From Planctomycetota bacterium (lineage in GTDB: Bacteria > Planctomycetota > UBA1135 > GCA-002686595), in contig SIAI01000013.1 of assembly GCA_009691855.1 (NCBI GenBank), positions 30,281-94,280 on the forward strand: 64,000 nt of DNA, in the 5' to 3' direction. Below are positions 50,808-62,213 of this stretch, one piece after another. Each line of letters begins with the position of its first letter. Positions within the stretch are counted from its first letter, which is position 1. The notes under the pieces were generated by a model. It did no database searches, had not been told where the DNA came from, and worked only from the letters and a program-made list of their open reading frames with translations. Position numbers and translations under genes: made by a program.

Positions 50808-51013
50808 AGAAGCGCTGAAGAGCGCGGGGTAAGAAGGCTGTCAGCGCCGGCCCCGGTTACGAAACCCGAGCCCGAAGAAGGAATAGAGGAAGGGAACGCG
50901 TTCTCGTCGGGCCCCGTCGAACCCTGCTCGCAAAGTTTGACGTCGGCAAACGAGACGCCGTACTTCCTCTCCTCGACATACACTCGGAAGCGCCGGTGGC
51001 AGGCCGGCAGTCC

Positions 51014-51931
51014 ATGCAACGGCGGACCGGCAGGCTGCGTCAATTCGTTCTGCGTTCGAGCGCCCTGGTCGCGCTCGGCTGGCTGGCGTCGGGCGCGTTT
51101 ACGGCCTGGAAGCTCACGGATCGTCCGAATCCACTGCGCGCGGAGCGCCAGCCGACCTGGCTGCGGGCCGAGGACGTGCGCCTGAAGACGCGCGATGGCG
51201 AGGAGCTCGGCGCCTGGTTCGATCCGGGCGCGCCTGGGAAGCCGGTGGTGCTCTTCTTCCACGGCATGGGCGGCTCGCGCTCGTCGCTGGCGCTCTCGGC
51301 CCAGCGCGTGTCGATGGAGGGCGATGGCTACCTCGCCGTGTCGCTGCGTTCCTTTGGTGACTCGAGCGGCGGAGCGCTGGACTTCGGCTGGAGCTCGCGC
51401 GCGGACGTGCTGGCGGCGGTCGAGTTCGTCGAGGCGCACAAGCCTGGCGCGCCGTTGATCGTCGTCGGCCAGTCGCTGGGCGCGGCCGCGGCCATCTTCG
51501 CCGCACCCGAGCTGGGCCGGCGCGTGAGCGGCTACGTGCTCGAGGGTCCGTATCGAGACCTCGAGAAGGCCTGCCACGACCGCTTGGATCGGCAGCTCTT
51601 CGCCCCCTTCGCCTCGCTGGCGTTCCTCGGGTTGCGTCTGTGGGCGCCGTGCTTCCTGCCGACCGCACTCGACGCCGTGCGGCCGATCGACCAGGTCGGA
51701 CGCTTCTCCGCGGGCGTCCCCGTGCTGTTCGTGGCCGGGGCCTACGATGAGCAGGCCCCCGTCGAGGACGTGCGCTTCCTGACCGAGACCTGCAGCGCCG
51801 ACGCCGAGCTCGCCGTGCTCGATGCGCACGATCACCGGGACCTGTGGGCGCTGGACGAGCGCCACTGGGAGCTGTGGAGCGGCTTCCTGGCCCGCGTCGA
51901 GCACGCGGGCAACGCGGGCGTGCCCTATTGA
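51014..51931 (+). CDS. Alpha/beta hydrolase, membrane-anchored
   Basis: 'VVLFFHGMGGSRSSLALSAQ', 'GQSLGAAAAIFAAPEL'; N-terminal TM. Confidence 0.85.
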   Translation: MQRRTGRLRQFVLRSSALVALGWLASGAFTAWKLTDRPNPLRAERQPTWLRAEDVRLKTRDGEELGAWFDPGAPGKPVVLFFHGMGGSRSSLALSAQRVSMEGDGYLAVSLRSFGDSSGGALDFGWSSRADVLAAVEFVEAHKPGAPLIVVGQSLGAAAAIFAAPELGRRVSGYVLEGPYRDLEKACHDRLDRQLFAPFASLAFLGLRLWAPCFLPTALDAVRPIDQVGRFSAGVPVLFVAGAYDEQAPVEDVRFLTETCSADAELAVLDAHDHRDLWALDERHWELWSGFLARVEHAGNAGVPY

Positions 51932-51974
51932 GCGGCTGTGCGCGCGACCTGTCGCCCCCTATCCTGCGCGCGTG

Positions 51975-52754
51975 ATGCGTGCACTGCTCCTGTGCGTCGG
52001 CCTGCTGATCGGCTGCCGCGCAGCGCCGGCCTGGGAGCCGATCGGCGGCTTCGAGCTGGTGCCAATCCAGCTCTCGCTGTCGAGCGAGCTCTCGCCGCAC
52101 GAGCTCCAGCAGCGCGTCGCCAGAGCGCACGCCAAGCTCGACACGATCGCCGACTACACCGCCGTGCTCGAGACGCGCGAGCGCATCGAGGACGACCTCT
52201 ATCCACGCCGCGTGATGCGCCTGAAGGTGCGCCACCGGCCCTTCGGCGTGGCCATCGAGACCGACGAGCCCGCCAACGAGAAGGGCCAGCGTGTTTGGTA
52301 CTCCGTGGCCTGGAACCACGGCGAGATGCTGGCCGAGACGCCGGGCTTCGTGGGCTCGCTGGTCGGGCGGCTGTCGCTCGATCCCGAGGGCGATCTGGCG
52401 CTCGAGAACCGCCGCCATCCGATCACCGACATCGGCCTCCTGCGCCTGGTCGAGCAGGCCGAGGAGTCGCTCTTCGCGCCCCGGCCCGCCACGAGCCGGA
52501 TCGCGCGCGTGCGCGGCTTCGCGGCCGATCTCGGCGGGCGTCCGGCGCAGATGTGCGAGGTCGCGGTGCCGCGCGAGCTGCCCGACTCGGCGCTGCTCTA
52601 TCGCTTTGGCTTCGACGACGAGAGCGGGTTGCTTGTCTACTACGGTCTGGCGGAGCTGATGCCCGACGGTCCGGCGCTGATCGAGGAGTACCTGTACCGC
52701 GACGTTCACCTCGCGGCCGGCCTCGGCGACGCGGACTTCCGCCCGCCGCAATGA
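51975..52754 (+). CDS. Lipoprotein, DUF1571-like
   Basis: MRALLLCVGLLIGCRA lipobox; 'KLDTIADYTAVLETRERIEDDLYPRRVMRLKVRHRPFGVAIE'. Confidence 0.7.
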   Translation: MRALLLCVGLLIGCRAAPAWEPIGGFELVPIQLSLSSELSPHELQQRVARAHAKLDTIADYTAVLETRERIEDDLYPRRVMRLKVRHRPFGVAIETDEPANEKGQRVWYSVAWNHGEMLAETPGFVGSLVGRLSLDPEGDLALENRRHPITDIGLLRLVEQAEESLFAPRPATSRIARVRGFAADLGGRPAQMCEVAVPRELPDSALLYRFGFDDESGLLVYYGLAELMPDGPALIEEYLYRDVHLAAGLGDADFRPPQ

Positions 52755-52761
52755 GCGCGCG

Positions 52762-54924
52762 CTACTCCGCCGACGCGCCGAGCGCCGGCTTCTCGCGCGG
52801 CCAACCCTTGTTGCGCTGGTAGGCCTTCACATCGGCCGGTGCCGGCGCGCCGCCGAGCCAGCGGTGGAACCAGTCGAGGTGCGCGTTGTAGTAGAAGGCC
52901 ATCTCGCGCCAGCTCGGCCAATGCCCCGAGTTCGGGTACACGACCAGACGCGAGGGCACGCTCCTCTTCTGCAGCGCGGTGAAGTAGCCGAGGCTCTGCG
53001 TGTACGGGCAGCGGTAGTCGAGCTCGCCGGTGATCACCAGCGCGGGCGTCTTGAAGTTCGCGACGTAGCTCGAGGGCGACCAGCGCGCGTAGGTCTCCGC
53101 GTCTTTCCACGGCAGACCGAGGTCGTGCTCGGGGAACCACAGCTCCTCCGTCGCGCCGTGGAACGAGTCGAGGTCGTAGATGCCCATCATCGCTGCCTGA
53201 CAGGCGAAGCGGTCGGTCTGGCCCTGCATCCACATCATCATGTAGCCACCGAAGGACCAGCCCATCGCGCCCATGCGCTGCTTGTCCACGAAGGGCAGCT
53301 TCTCGAGCTCGTCGGTGACCTTCATCAGGTCGCGGTACACGCGTCCACCGTAGTCGCCGCGGATCGCGTCGCAGAACGCCTGGCCGTAGCCGTTCGAGCC
53401 GGTCGGGTTGGCGAAGGCGACGACGTAGCCCGCGCCCGGGTAGACCTGCCAGTCGCCGCGGAAGGCGTCGGTCCACTGCTGCTGCGGGCCGCCGTGCACG
53501 TTCAGGATGAGCGGGTAGGTCTTGGCCGGATCGAAGCCGTGGGGCTTCACCAGGAAGACGTGCAGCTTGTTGCCGTCCTCGCCATCGACCCACAGCTCCT
53601 CGGCGGGACGGATGTCGACCTCGGCCTCGAGCGCGTCGTTGAAGTGCGTGAGCTGTCGCGGCGCACCGCCGCGCGTGTCGGCGGCATAGAGCTCGTGCGG
53701 ATCGCCGACCGAGCGCGCGGCGTAGACGAGTCCCGCGCCGCCGTCCGTCAGCTCCCAGTGGTCGATCTGCGCGTGCGCGTGGACCTGCACGGGCTCGCCA
53801 CCCGCGAGCGCGAGGCGGTAGATCGGGTTCCGGCCCTTCACGTCGGCGTTGAAGAACAGCTCGTCGTTTCCGTTCCAGGTGAGCTCGCCGATCCAGTCGT
53901 CGAAGTGTTCACGGCTGGTGAGGTAGCGCACCTCGTTCGTCTGGCGGTCGAGCACCGCCAGACGCCGCAGGTCGGATTCGTAGGCGGGTGTCGCCTGGCT
54001 CACGAAGGCGAGGTGGCGGCCGTCGGGCGAGTACAGCGGCGCGCCATCCCAGCCGTCGTTGGCGTCGGTGAGGTTGCGCGGGTTCGTCACGTCGCCGTCG
54101 AGCGGCACGACCCACAGGTCCGCGTTGGTGGATTCGGCTTGCTTGGCGTCGTGGTTGGAGACGAAGCACAGCTCCTTGCCATCGGGCGAAAAGGCGTAGC
54201 CGCGCTCGCCGCCGAGCGAGAAGGTCGGCGCGTCGAAGGGGCCGGGCGTGAGGTCCTTCAGCACGTCGCCGCTCGCCGCGTCGACCAAGAGCACGTGCGT
54301 CACGCGCCCGTCGCGCCAGCTCGTCCAGTGGCGGTAGAGCAGCTCGTCGGCGACGTGCACGCTGAGCTTGCCCTCGGGCTCGACGTTCTTCGCGGCGTCG
54401 ATGCCGGCCTCGGGGTAGACGTCGGCGCTCACCGCCAGGAACTTGCCGTCGCTCGTGTACACCGGATCGGCGACGCCGGTCGGGAAGCTCGTCAACTGGC
54501 GCGGCTCGCCGCCGTCGATCGGCATCACGTAGAGCTGGTTCGCGCCGGCGCGGTTCGAGCTGAACAGGATCGCGTTCCCGTCGGGCGTGAATTGCGGCGC
54601 GGTGTCGAGGTGCTTCCCCTGCGTCATCTGGCGCGCGTTCGCGCCGTCCGCGTCCACCAGCCAGATCTCGCTCCAGCTCGTGTCGCCGGGCAGGTCGTAG
54701 CGACGGACCTGGAAGGCGATCCGCGCGCCGTCCGGGCTCAGGCTCGGGCTGCCGACCTGCTGCACGCGGTAGAAGTCGGCGAGCTCGAAGGCGCGCTTGC
54801 CGTGGGCGGAGGCGGCGCGCGGCGCGACGGCGAGCGTGGGCGCCGCGCGAGCGTCCGGCGCGTCCACGGCGGCGCAGGCGCAGACGAGCGGAAAGAGGCA
54901 CAGCGCAGCGATCAGGAGCTTCAT
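52762..54924 (-). CDS. S9-family prolyl oligopeptidase
   Basis: WD/TolB-like propeller followed by 'LILNVHGGPQQQWTDAF' and 'MGAMGWSFGGYMMMW'. Confidence 0.93.
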   Translation of the reverse strand: MKLLIAALCLFPLVCACAAVDAPDARAAPTLAVAPRAASAHGKRAFELADFYRVQQVGSPSLSPDGARIAFQVRRYDLPGDTSWSEIWLVDADGANARQMTQGKHLDTAPQFTPDGNAILFSSNRAGANQLYVMPIDGGEPRQLTSFPTGVADPVYTSDGKFLAVSADVYPEAGIDAAKNVEPEGKLSVHVADELLYRHWTSWRDGRVTHVLLVDAASGDVLKDLTPGPFDAPTFSLGGERGYAFSPDGKELCFVSNHDAKQAESTNADLWVVPLDGDVTNPRNLTDANDGWDGAPLYSPDGRHLAFVSQATPAYESDLRRLAVLDRQTNEVRYLTSREHFDDWIGELTWNGNDELFFNADVKGRNPIYRLALAGGEPVQVHAHAQIDHWELTDGGAGLVYAARSVGDPHELYAADTRGGAPRQLTHFNDALEAEVDIRPAEELWVDGEDGNKLHVFLVKPHGFDPAKTYPLILNVHGGPQQQWTDAFRGDWQVYPGAGYVVAFANPTGSNGYGQAFCDAIRGDYGGRVYRDLMKVTDELEKLPFVDKQRMGAMGWSFGGYMMMWMQGQTDRFACQAAMMGIYDLDSFHGATEELWFPEHDLGLPWKDAETYARWSPSSYVANFKTPALVITGELDYRCPYTQSLGYFTALQKRSVPSRLVVYPNSGHWPSWREMAFYYNAHLDWFHRWLGGAPAPADVKAYQRNKGWPREKPALGASAE

Positions 54925-55019
54925 CAGTGGATCCTCGGTTCGAGTCGGGGAGCCTAGCACGGCCCCGCGGCAGCTCGCAGCGCGCTAACCTCGTCCGAAC
55001 CGCTACCCAAGGAGTCCCC

Positions 55020-55535
55020 ATGTCGCGCGCCCACACCCGTCACCGTCGTCACGAACCTGAACAGCGCCGCGCCCTGGTGCGCATGCTCGAGGGCGGCGCC
55101 GCGCACGCGCCGCTGGCCGAGGCGTTGCGCTCCATGCCGAGCGCGCTCCGCGGCTTGAAGCCGCGCGGCGCAGCGCACACTCCCTGGGAACTGCTCGAGC
55201 ACCTGCGCATCGCGCAGCGCGACATCCTGGACTTCAGCGCCGATCCCGAGCATCCCTCGCCGCCCTGGCCGGAGGGCTACTGGCCGACGAGCGCGAGGCC
55301 GCCTGACGCGCACGCCTGGGAGCGCAGCGTGCGTGCCTTTCTCGCCGACCTGAAGGCGCTGCGGGCGATCGCCGGCGACCTCGAGCGCGACCTCGCCGCG
55401 CCGATCCCCGCTACGACCACGACCTGGCTGGGGCAGATCGCGCTGGTGGCTAACCACAACTCCTACCACCTCGGGCAGCTCTTCCTGCTGCGGCGGATGC
55501 TCGAGGCCCAGCGCAGGAAGGGCAAGAAAGCTTGA
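55020..55535 (+). CDS. DinB-family protein
   Basis: 'TPWELLEHLRIAQRDILDFS...LVANHNSYHLGQLFLLRRML'; aaggag RBS. Confidence 0.85.
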   Translation: MSRAHTRHRRHEPEQRRALVRMLEGGAAHAPLAEALRSMPSALRGLKPRGAAHTPWELLEHLRIAQRDILDFSADPEHPSPPWPEGYWPTSARPPDAHAWERSVRAFLADLKALRAIAGDLERDLAAPIPATTTTWLGQIALVANHNSYHLGQLFLLRRMLEAQRRKGKKA

Positions 55536-55766
55536 GCGGCCCCGAAAACAGCTCCGGCCGGTTCGATGCCTTGCGCATCGCCCCGGCCGAGCCATTGGTC
55601 ACCCTGATTTCACCCTGTCCCGCGTGCGGCGCAGGCCCGCGCGCGGGGAGCTCGTCGTCGGAAGGTCAATCTCTGACTCGCTCACCCTGATGAACGTGCC
55701 TTGCCGTCGAGCTGCCAGATCTTTCTGAAAAATTCTCGCGCGGTGGGCGCGGCGAGTTCGGCGGGC

Positions 55767-57377
55767 TCAGGGTTCGATCGCTTCCAGCGCTTCCTGCCAG
55801 TAGCGCTGCAGGTCCTCGGGGCGCGTCGCGCCCTCCTCCAGGGCCTCGATGAGCGGCTCGAACTGCCTTCCGCCCCGCAGGCGGGCGAGTTCGAGCCACT
55901 GCAGAGCCGCCTTGACGTTGCCGCGCTTCCAGGCGTCCAGGGCGCGGACGCCCAGGTCGCCGACCCCGCGCTTCTCGGCCGGAATCCCCGCCGCGCGCTG
56001 AGCCAGACGGGCGAGCTCCTCGTCGACGCCGGGAGCGGCGGCGCGTGCGGCGGCGGCCTCGAAGTTCCCCAGGCGCAGGTCGGCGATCAGCCAGTCCTTG
56101 TCCCAGGCTCGCGCCAGGTCGCGGACCTGCAGCAGGGCGGCCACGGCGAACAGCGCGAAACCAAGCTTGCGCCAGCGCGCCAGCTTCAGCTTGAGCCGGA
56201 TCCCGACCAGCGGGTCGCGCTCGGCCGCCTGCAGGAAGGTCACGCGGTCCTTGGTCGAGAAGTGACGCCAGGACGAGCGCGCGTGGGCGTGGGCGCCGGT
56301 GACGAGCTCGAGCGCGCGGATGAGCGAGGCGCTCTCGCCCACCACGCGCAGGCTCTCGAGGTCGGCCTCGAGCTCGAAGCGCCGCGAAAGGTAACCGAAG
56401 GCGAGGTACCACAGGCCCACGACCGTCACCAGGATCACTCCGCCCCACAGCGGGTCGCTGACCTCGAAGTGCACGACCAATTGCTGCGCGCCGAGGAAGA
56501 AGCCCAGCGCGAAGGCGCCGAACACCGCCGCGTGCGCGCGGCGCGCGTGCCCCATCTCGTGCGCGAAGACGGCCGCGAGCTCGCGCGGACCGAGCTGCGC
56601 CAGCAACTGGTCCGAGAAGAACACGAAGCGCGAGCGTGCGCTGAAGCCGACGATGGCCGCGTTGGACATCTGCTGGCCGGTGTTCCACACCAGTAGTTCG
56701 CGATAGCGAAAGCCCGCCGTGCGCGCGACGTCCTCGAGCATGCGCCGCGCCCAGCCGCGCTCGATCGGCGCGGTGTCCCACGCGTAGCGCAGGAAGAACG
56801 GCATCGTGTACAGGAACAGCGCCAAGAGGCCCGTGGCCACGATTCCACCCAGCAGACCGACCTCTTCGAGGCGCACGCGCCACTCGGGCGAGCGCGCCAC
56901 CTGCGTCGAGCCGCACAGGAACACGCACAACGGCAGCAACGCCGACAGGAACATCCGCAGCTGGAACGGACGCACCTTGCCGGCGCTGTCGGGCGAGAAC
57001 GCCAGCGCGCGCGCACGCGCGTCGATCGTCGCCAGCTGGTAGACGAGGAACGGCGCCAGCGGCGCGAGCAGCGCCACGCCCGGCCAGTCCTCCACCGAAG
57101 CCGTGGCGAAACCCCAGCGCTCCAGACTCGTGAGCCAGCCGCAGGCGCCGATGGCCACCGCCTGCAGCAGGACCGGCGCGATCGACAGCAAGCGCTCCAG
57201 CACCACGCCGATGCGGAAGCGTCCCGCCAGCAACGCGCGCCGTGCAAACCAGCCGAGCATATAGGGCGCCAGCACGAGGCTCGGCACGACCCACGGCAGC
57301 TCGCTCGTGTTCACCCAGCCGAGGTCGCTCAGAGCGAGGGTGCCCAGCGCGAACAGGATGGGGAAGATGTAGCTCAC
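55767..57377 (-). CDS. M48-family metallopeptidase, multi-pass membrane protein
   Basis: HEXXH in 'LAAVFAHEMGHARRAH'; multiple TMs. Confidence 0.88.
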   Translation of the reverse strand: MSYIFPILFALGTLALSDLGWVNTSELPWVVPSLVLAPYMLGWFARRALLAGRFRIGVVLERLLSIAPVLLQAVAIGACGWLTSLERWGFATASVEDWPGVALLAPLAPFLVYQLATIDARARALAFSPDSAGKVRPFQLRMFLSALLPLCVFLCGSTQVARSPEWRVRLEEVGLLGGIVATGLLALFLYTMPFFLRYAWDTAPIERGWARRMLEDVARTAGFRYRELLVWNTGQQMSNAAIVGFSARSRFVFFSDQLLAQLGPRELAAVFAHEMGHARRAHAAVFGAFALGFFLGAQQLVVHFEVSDPLWGGVILVTVVGLWYLAFGYLSRRFELEADLESLRVVGESASLIRALELVTGAHAHARSSWRHFSTKDRVTFLQAAERDPLVGIRLKLKLARWRKLGFALFAVAALLQVRDLARAWDKDWLIADLRLGNFEAAAARAAAPGVDEELARLAQRAAGIPAEKRGVGDLGVRALDAWKRGNVKAALQWLELARLRGGRQFEPLIEALEEGATRPEDLQRYWQEALEAIEP

Positions 57378-58147
57378 GCCTGTGTGAGGGCTTCGACGGG
57401 TCCGGCCAGGAAAAGCACGCCCGAACCGTCCCAGTCAACCTGCAAGCGCCCGCCGCGCATCCCGACCTCGACCGGCGAGTGTGCGCGCCCGTGTACCAGC
57501 GCCGCCACGGCCGAAGCGCCCGCGCCCGTCCCGCACGCTGCCGTCTCGCCCACGCCACGCTCCCAGGTGCGCACCAGCAGGCGTCTGCCGGCGAGCTCGA
57601 CGAAGGACACGTTCGTGCGGCCAGGGAAGCGCGCGTGACATTCCAGCGCCGCGCCGAGCGCGGACACCGGCGCGCGGCCGACATCGGGCACGAACAGGAT
57701 GCAGTGCGGATTGCCCATGTCGACCAGCGTGGCGCGGAGCTCCTGTCCGTCGTGCGCGAGCACGGCCTCGCGCTCGATCACGCGCGGCACGCCGAGCTCG
57801 GCGCGCGCGGCGACGATCTCGTTCCCGCGGCGCAGGCAGTGCACGCGCCGCGCGCCGGCGTCGGTCTCGATCACCAGCGAGTCGTGCGCGTGCTCGCTCT
57901 CGACCGCCCAGCGCGCCAGCGCACGCAGGCCGTTGCCGCAGGCCTCGGCGCGGCTGCCGTCCTTGTTGAAGACCAGCATGCGGCAGTCACCGCCCGCGCT
58001 CGGGCGTGCGCCGAGCAAGAGGCCGTCGAGCCCGAAACGGTCGCAGGTCAAGCGCGCGAGCTGCGCGGGGTCCGCAGGCATGTGCTCGAACGCATCCAGC
58101 ACGGCGAAGCGGTTGCCGGCCGCCGAATAGAGGCGCACGTCAGCCAC
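57374..58147 (-). CDS. dapF: Diaminopimelate epimerase
   Basis: 'NKDGSRAEACGNGLRALARW', 'TAACGTGAGASAVAAL'; overlaps both neighbours. Confidence 0.92.
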   Translation of the reverse strand: MADVRLYSAAGNRFAVLDAFEHMPADPAQLARLTCDRFGLDGLLLGARPSAGGDCRMLVFNKDGSRAEACGNGLRALARWAVESEHAHDSLVIETDAGARRVHCLRRGNEIVAARAELGVPRVIEREAVLAHDGQELRATLVDMGNPHCILFVPDVGRAPVSALGAALECHARFPGRTNVSFVELAGRRLLVRTWERGVGETAACGTGAGASAVAALVHGRAHSPVEVGMRGGRLQVDWDGSGVLFLAGPVEALTQA

Positions 58148-59015
58148 GGATCTTCTGCGTGTTCTTGAAGTGCAGCTTGGCGACGCGTCCCAGCTGCTCG
58201 CGCCCGTGCAGCTTCACGAACTCGCGCGCCGAGCGATCGGTGGGCTCGCCGGCGCCCTTGTGCAGCTCGACCGCGAACTCCTCCGAGAGCTGCCGCAGGC
58301 CCTCGAGGAACAGGTTGCGCGCGACGACCGAGGCCGCGGCCACGACCGGCTCGCGTTCGGCGCGCGTGCGCTGATGGAGCTCGAGATCCAGCCCGCGCAG
58401 CCGATCGGCGATCAGCTTGTCGTCGGCGAACTTGTCCACCAACACCATCACGCCGGGCTGGTGGAGCTTCTTGATGCAGCGCGCGTGCAGCTCCGCCAGC
58501 AGCGGATTCAGGCTGCCGAAGCGCGGGTGCTCGACGTTGTAGTCGGCGGGCAGCAGCACCTCCGCTGCGCAGGCGTAGCGCTGCTCCAGCGCCGGCGCCA
58601 GGACGTGCACGCGCTCGTCCGAGAGCGTCTTCGAATCGGCGACGCCGGAGCGCGCGAGCTCGGCGCGCTCGCGCGCGTCCGCGCGCACGGCCACCACCAC
58701 CAGCGGGCCGAAGTAGTCGCCCTTGCCGGCCTCGTCGCTGCCGATCAGCGTGGCCTGGCCGACCTCGAGCGCTCCGGCGGGTTCGGCCGGAGCGCGCGCG
58801 TCCTCGCCGAGGTAGCGCGTGGCGAAGAGCTGCACCTCGCTGCCCTGCACGACGAGCTTGCCCGAGCGGTAGAGCGTGGCGATCACACCCTGACCCTTGA
58901 CGCTGAAGCGCGTGTGCTCCACCGAGCGCTGCTCGAAGTCCCCGCCCTCGAGCTCGCGCGCGAGGCGCTCCTGCGCGGTCGGCGCGAGCTGGACGACGAG
59001 AGTCTCCTGCGGCAT
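58140..59015 (-). CDS. rnhC: Ribonuclease HIII
   Basis: 'LIGSDEAGKGDYFGPLVVVAV' plus N-terminal TBP-like substrate-binding domain. Confidence 0.92.
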   Translation of the reverse strand: MPQETLVVQLAPTAQERLARELEGGDFEQRSVEHTRFSVKGQGVIATLYRSGKLVVQGSEVQLFATRYLGEDARAPAEPAGALEVGQATLIGSDEAGKGDYFGPLVVVAVRADARERAELARSGVADSKTLSDERVHVLAPALEQRYACAAEVLLPADYNVEHPRFGSLNPLLAELHARCIKKLHQPGVMVLVDKFADDKLIADRLRGLDLELHQRTRAEREPVVAAASVVARNLFLEGLRQLSEEFAVELHKGAGEPTDRSAREFVKLHGREQLGRVAKLHFKNTQKIRG

Positions 59016-59067
59016 GCGCACCGATTCTACGATCCGCGCAGGCGCCGCGGCGGCGCGCGTCAGGCGT

Positions 59068-60648
59068 TCACGGCGCGAGGCGCTCCGACACGAGCTCGAT
59101 GCGCGCTCCGCGCGAGGCCGCGAAGCCACCGATCGCGTCGGGATCCGGCACGAAGGCCTGCACGTAGCGCGGCAGACCGATCAGGGCTACGGTGCCCGGC
59201 AGCGGCATCTGGAAGGTCGCCACACCCTGGCCCGCACCGCCGGCGGAGAGCGGGCGCGCGAGCACCTGGAACTGCGTCGGCGCGACGTGCAGTGGGATGC
59301 CGTGGAAGGTCGTCCCGCTCGCGCTCTGCGCCGCACCGATCATCAGGAACGCGGTCGAGCCGCCCAAGGCGTTGCCCAAGCCGAGCTTGAAGTCCGGGCT
59401 GCCGAGGATCGCGGGCACGTGACTGACGAGCTCGGGCAGGAAGCCGCCCGTCCCCGGCCAAGCCTGGCCGTACTGGTTCGAGCCCACCGGCTCGACCTCG
59501 CTGTGCAGCGTCGGGCGATCGAAGGGCGGATCGCGGCGCAGCACGCGCTCGTCGGTCAGGCCGTTGCCGAGGAACGCCAGCACGGCGCGGCGCTCACCCG
59601 CCGTCAAGGGACTCGGGAAGAAGCGTTGATTCTCGTAGTGGGTCACGACCTCGTCGAGATTGGCGAAGAAGCCGCTGCTGGTCAGGCGCCGTTGCAACCC
59701 CACATTGCGCAGGGTGGGGATCTTCACGTTGCGCTGGTGGCCGGGGACGTTGATCGTCGCCAGAAGTCCGCTGCTGAACAGCCCGTTCGAGACGGTATGG
59801 CACTGCGAGCAGTTGCCCTGGATCTGGAAGATCGTGAAGCCCGTCGTCTGCAGCGGTGTCATCGTGCTGAGGTCGTAGGGCGTGTGGTTGGGGACCAGGG
59901 TGCGCTCGTAGGAAGCGATGGCCATCGCGAAGCGCTCGCGCGTGATGCCCGGGCTGCCGAAGGCGCGCTGGAAGAGGTCGCCGTAGGTCGCGCCGACGAT
60001 GAAATCGGCCAGCGGTTGCGGCAGGTCGCGCGCCAGGTCGAGCGGCCGGATCCGCTCCAGCTTGGCCACGACCTCCGACCACGGGCGCGCGTCGTGCCCC
60101 ATCTCGATCGGCGACACCGGCGGGAACACCGCCTGGCTCTCGAGCGCGGCCAAGGCGGGCAGGACGACCTGCCCGGCTTCGTCGCGGAAGATCTGCCCGG
60201 CGCGCTTGTCCCAGAACACCGCGTCGAAGAAGGCGGCCCCGAAAACCGTGGGCGCGTTACGGTTCGTCGCTTGGCGGGCGATGCCGAAGGCCGGATCCCG
60301 CAGGTAGGCGCCGGTGGGATCCTGGCGCACCATCCCCGGTGAGCCGAACTCGTCGTCCGCCGTGAAGAACTGGTGGTCGTTGCCCGGCTGACGCGTGCCG
60401 GCATGGATGTCGGCTCCGCCCGCCTCGGGCAAGTGGCAAGTGGCGCAGGCCATGGTGCCGTCCGACGACACCTGCTCCTCGAAGAACAGCGCCTTGCCGA
60501 GCAGCACCTTGTCCGGGGTCAGCGGGTTCCCGGGCGGAACAGCGACGCTCGGAAAGCTGCCGATGGTCTGGGCGGAGACGCTCGCGGCGAAAAATGCCAC
60601 GCCGACGAGACGGGAGAGCGAGGACAGACGGGGGGCTCGGAGCTTCAA
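59068..60648 (-). CDS. Di-heme cytochrome c peroxidase/MauG-family protein
   Basis: Two CxxCH motifs (CATCH, CSQCH); signal peptide. Confidence 0.9.
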   Translation of the reverse strand: MKLRAPRLSSLSRLVGVAFFAASVSAQTIGSFPSVAVPPGNPLTPDKVLLGKALFFEEQVSSDGTMACATCHLPEAGGADIHAGTRQPGNDHQFFTADDEFGSPGMVRQDPTGAYLRDPAFGIARQATNRNAPTVFGAAFFDAVFWDKRAGQIFRDEAGQVVLPALAALESQAVFPPVSPIEMGHDARPWSEVVAKLERIRPLDLARDLPQPLADFIVGATYGDLFQRAFGSPGITRERFAMAIASYERTLVPNHTPYDLSTMTPLQTTGFTIFQIQGNCSQCHTVSNGLFSSGLLATINVPGHQRNVKIPTLRNVGLQRRLTSSGFFANLDEVVTHYENQRFFPSPLTAGERRAVLAFLGNGLTDERVLRRDPPFDRPTLHSEVEPVGSNQYGQAWPGTGGFLPELVSHVPAILGSPDFKLGLGNALGGSTAFLMIGAAQSASGTTFHGIPLHVAPTQFQVLARPLSAGGAGQGVATFQMPLPGTVALIGLPRYVQAFVPDPDAIGGFAASRGARIELVSERLAP

Positions 60649-60827
60649 GACTCACTTCCTTTCGGGACCAGACGCGTGGGACGACGCGCGCTCGACGGGA
60701 GGACGGCGACGGCCAGCAAGCGCGGGACCACGGGCCCGATTTGGCGCCGGGCCCCAGCGCTCGAGGTTGCCAGCGGGAGGCATGGGCGGGAGACTTGGGG
60801 CCCGCACAACGTCCTCAGGAGCCCACG

Positions 60828-62209
<1,382 letters not shown>

Positions 62210-62213
<4 letters not shown>

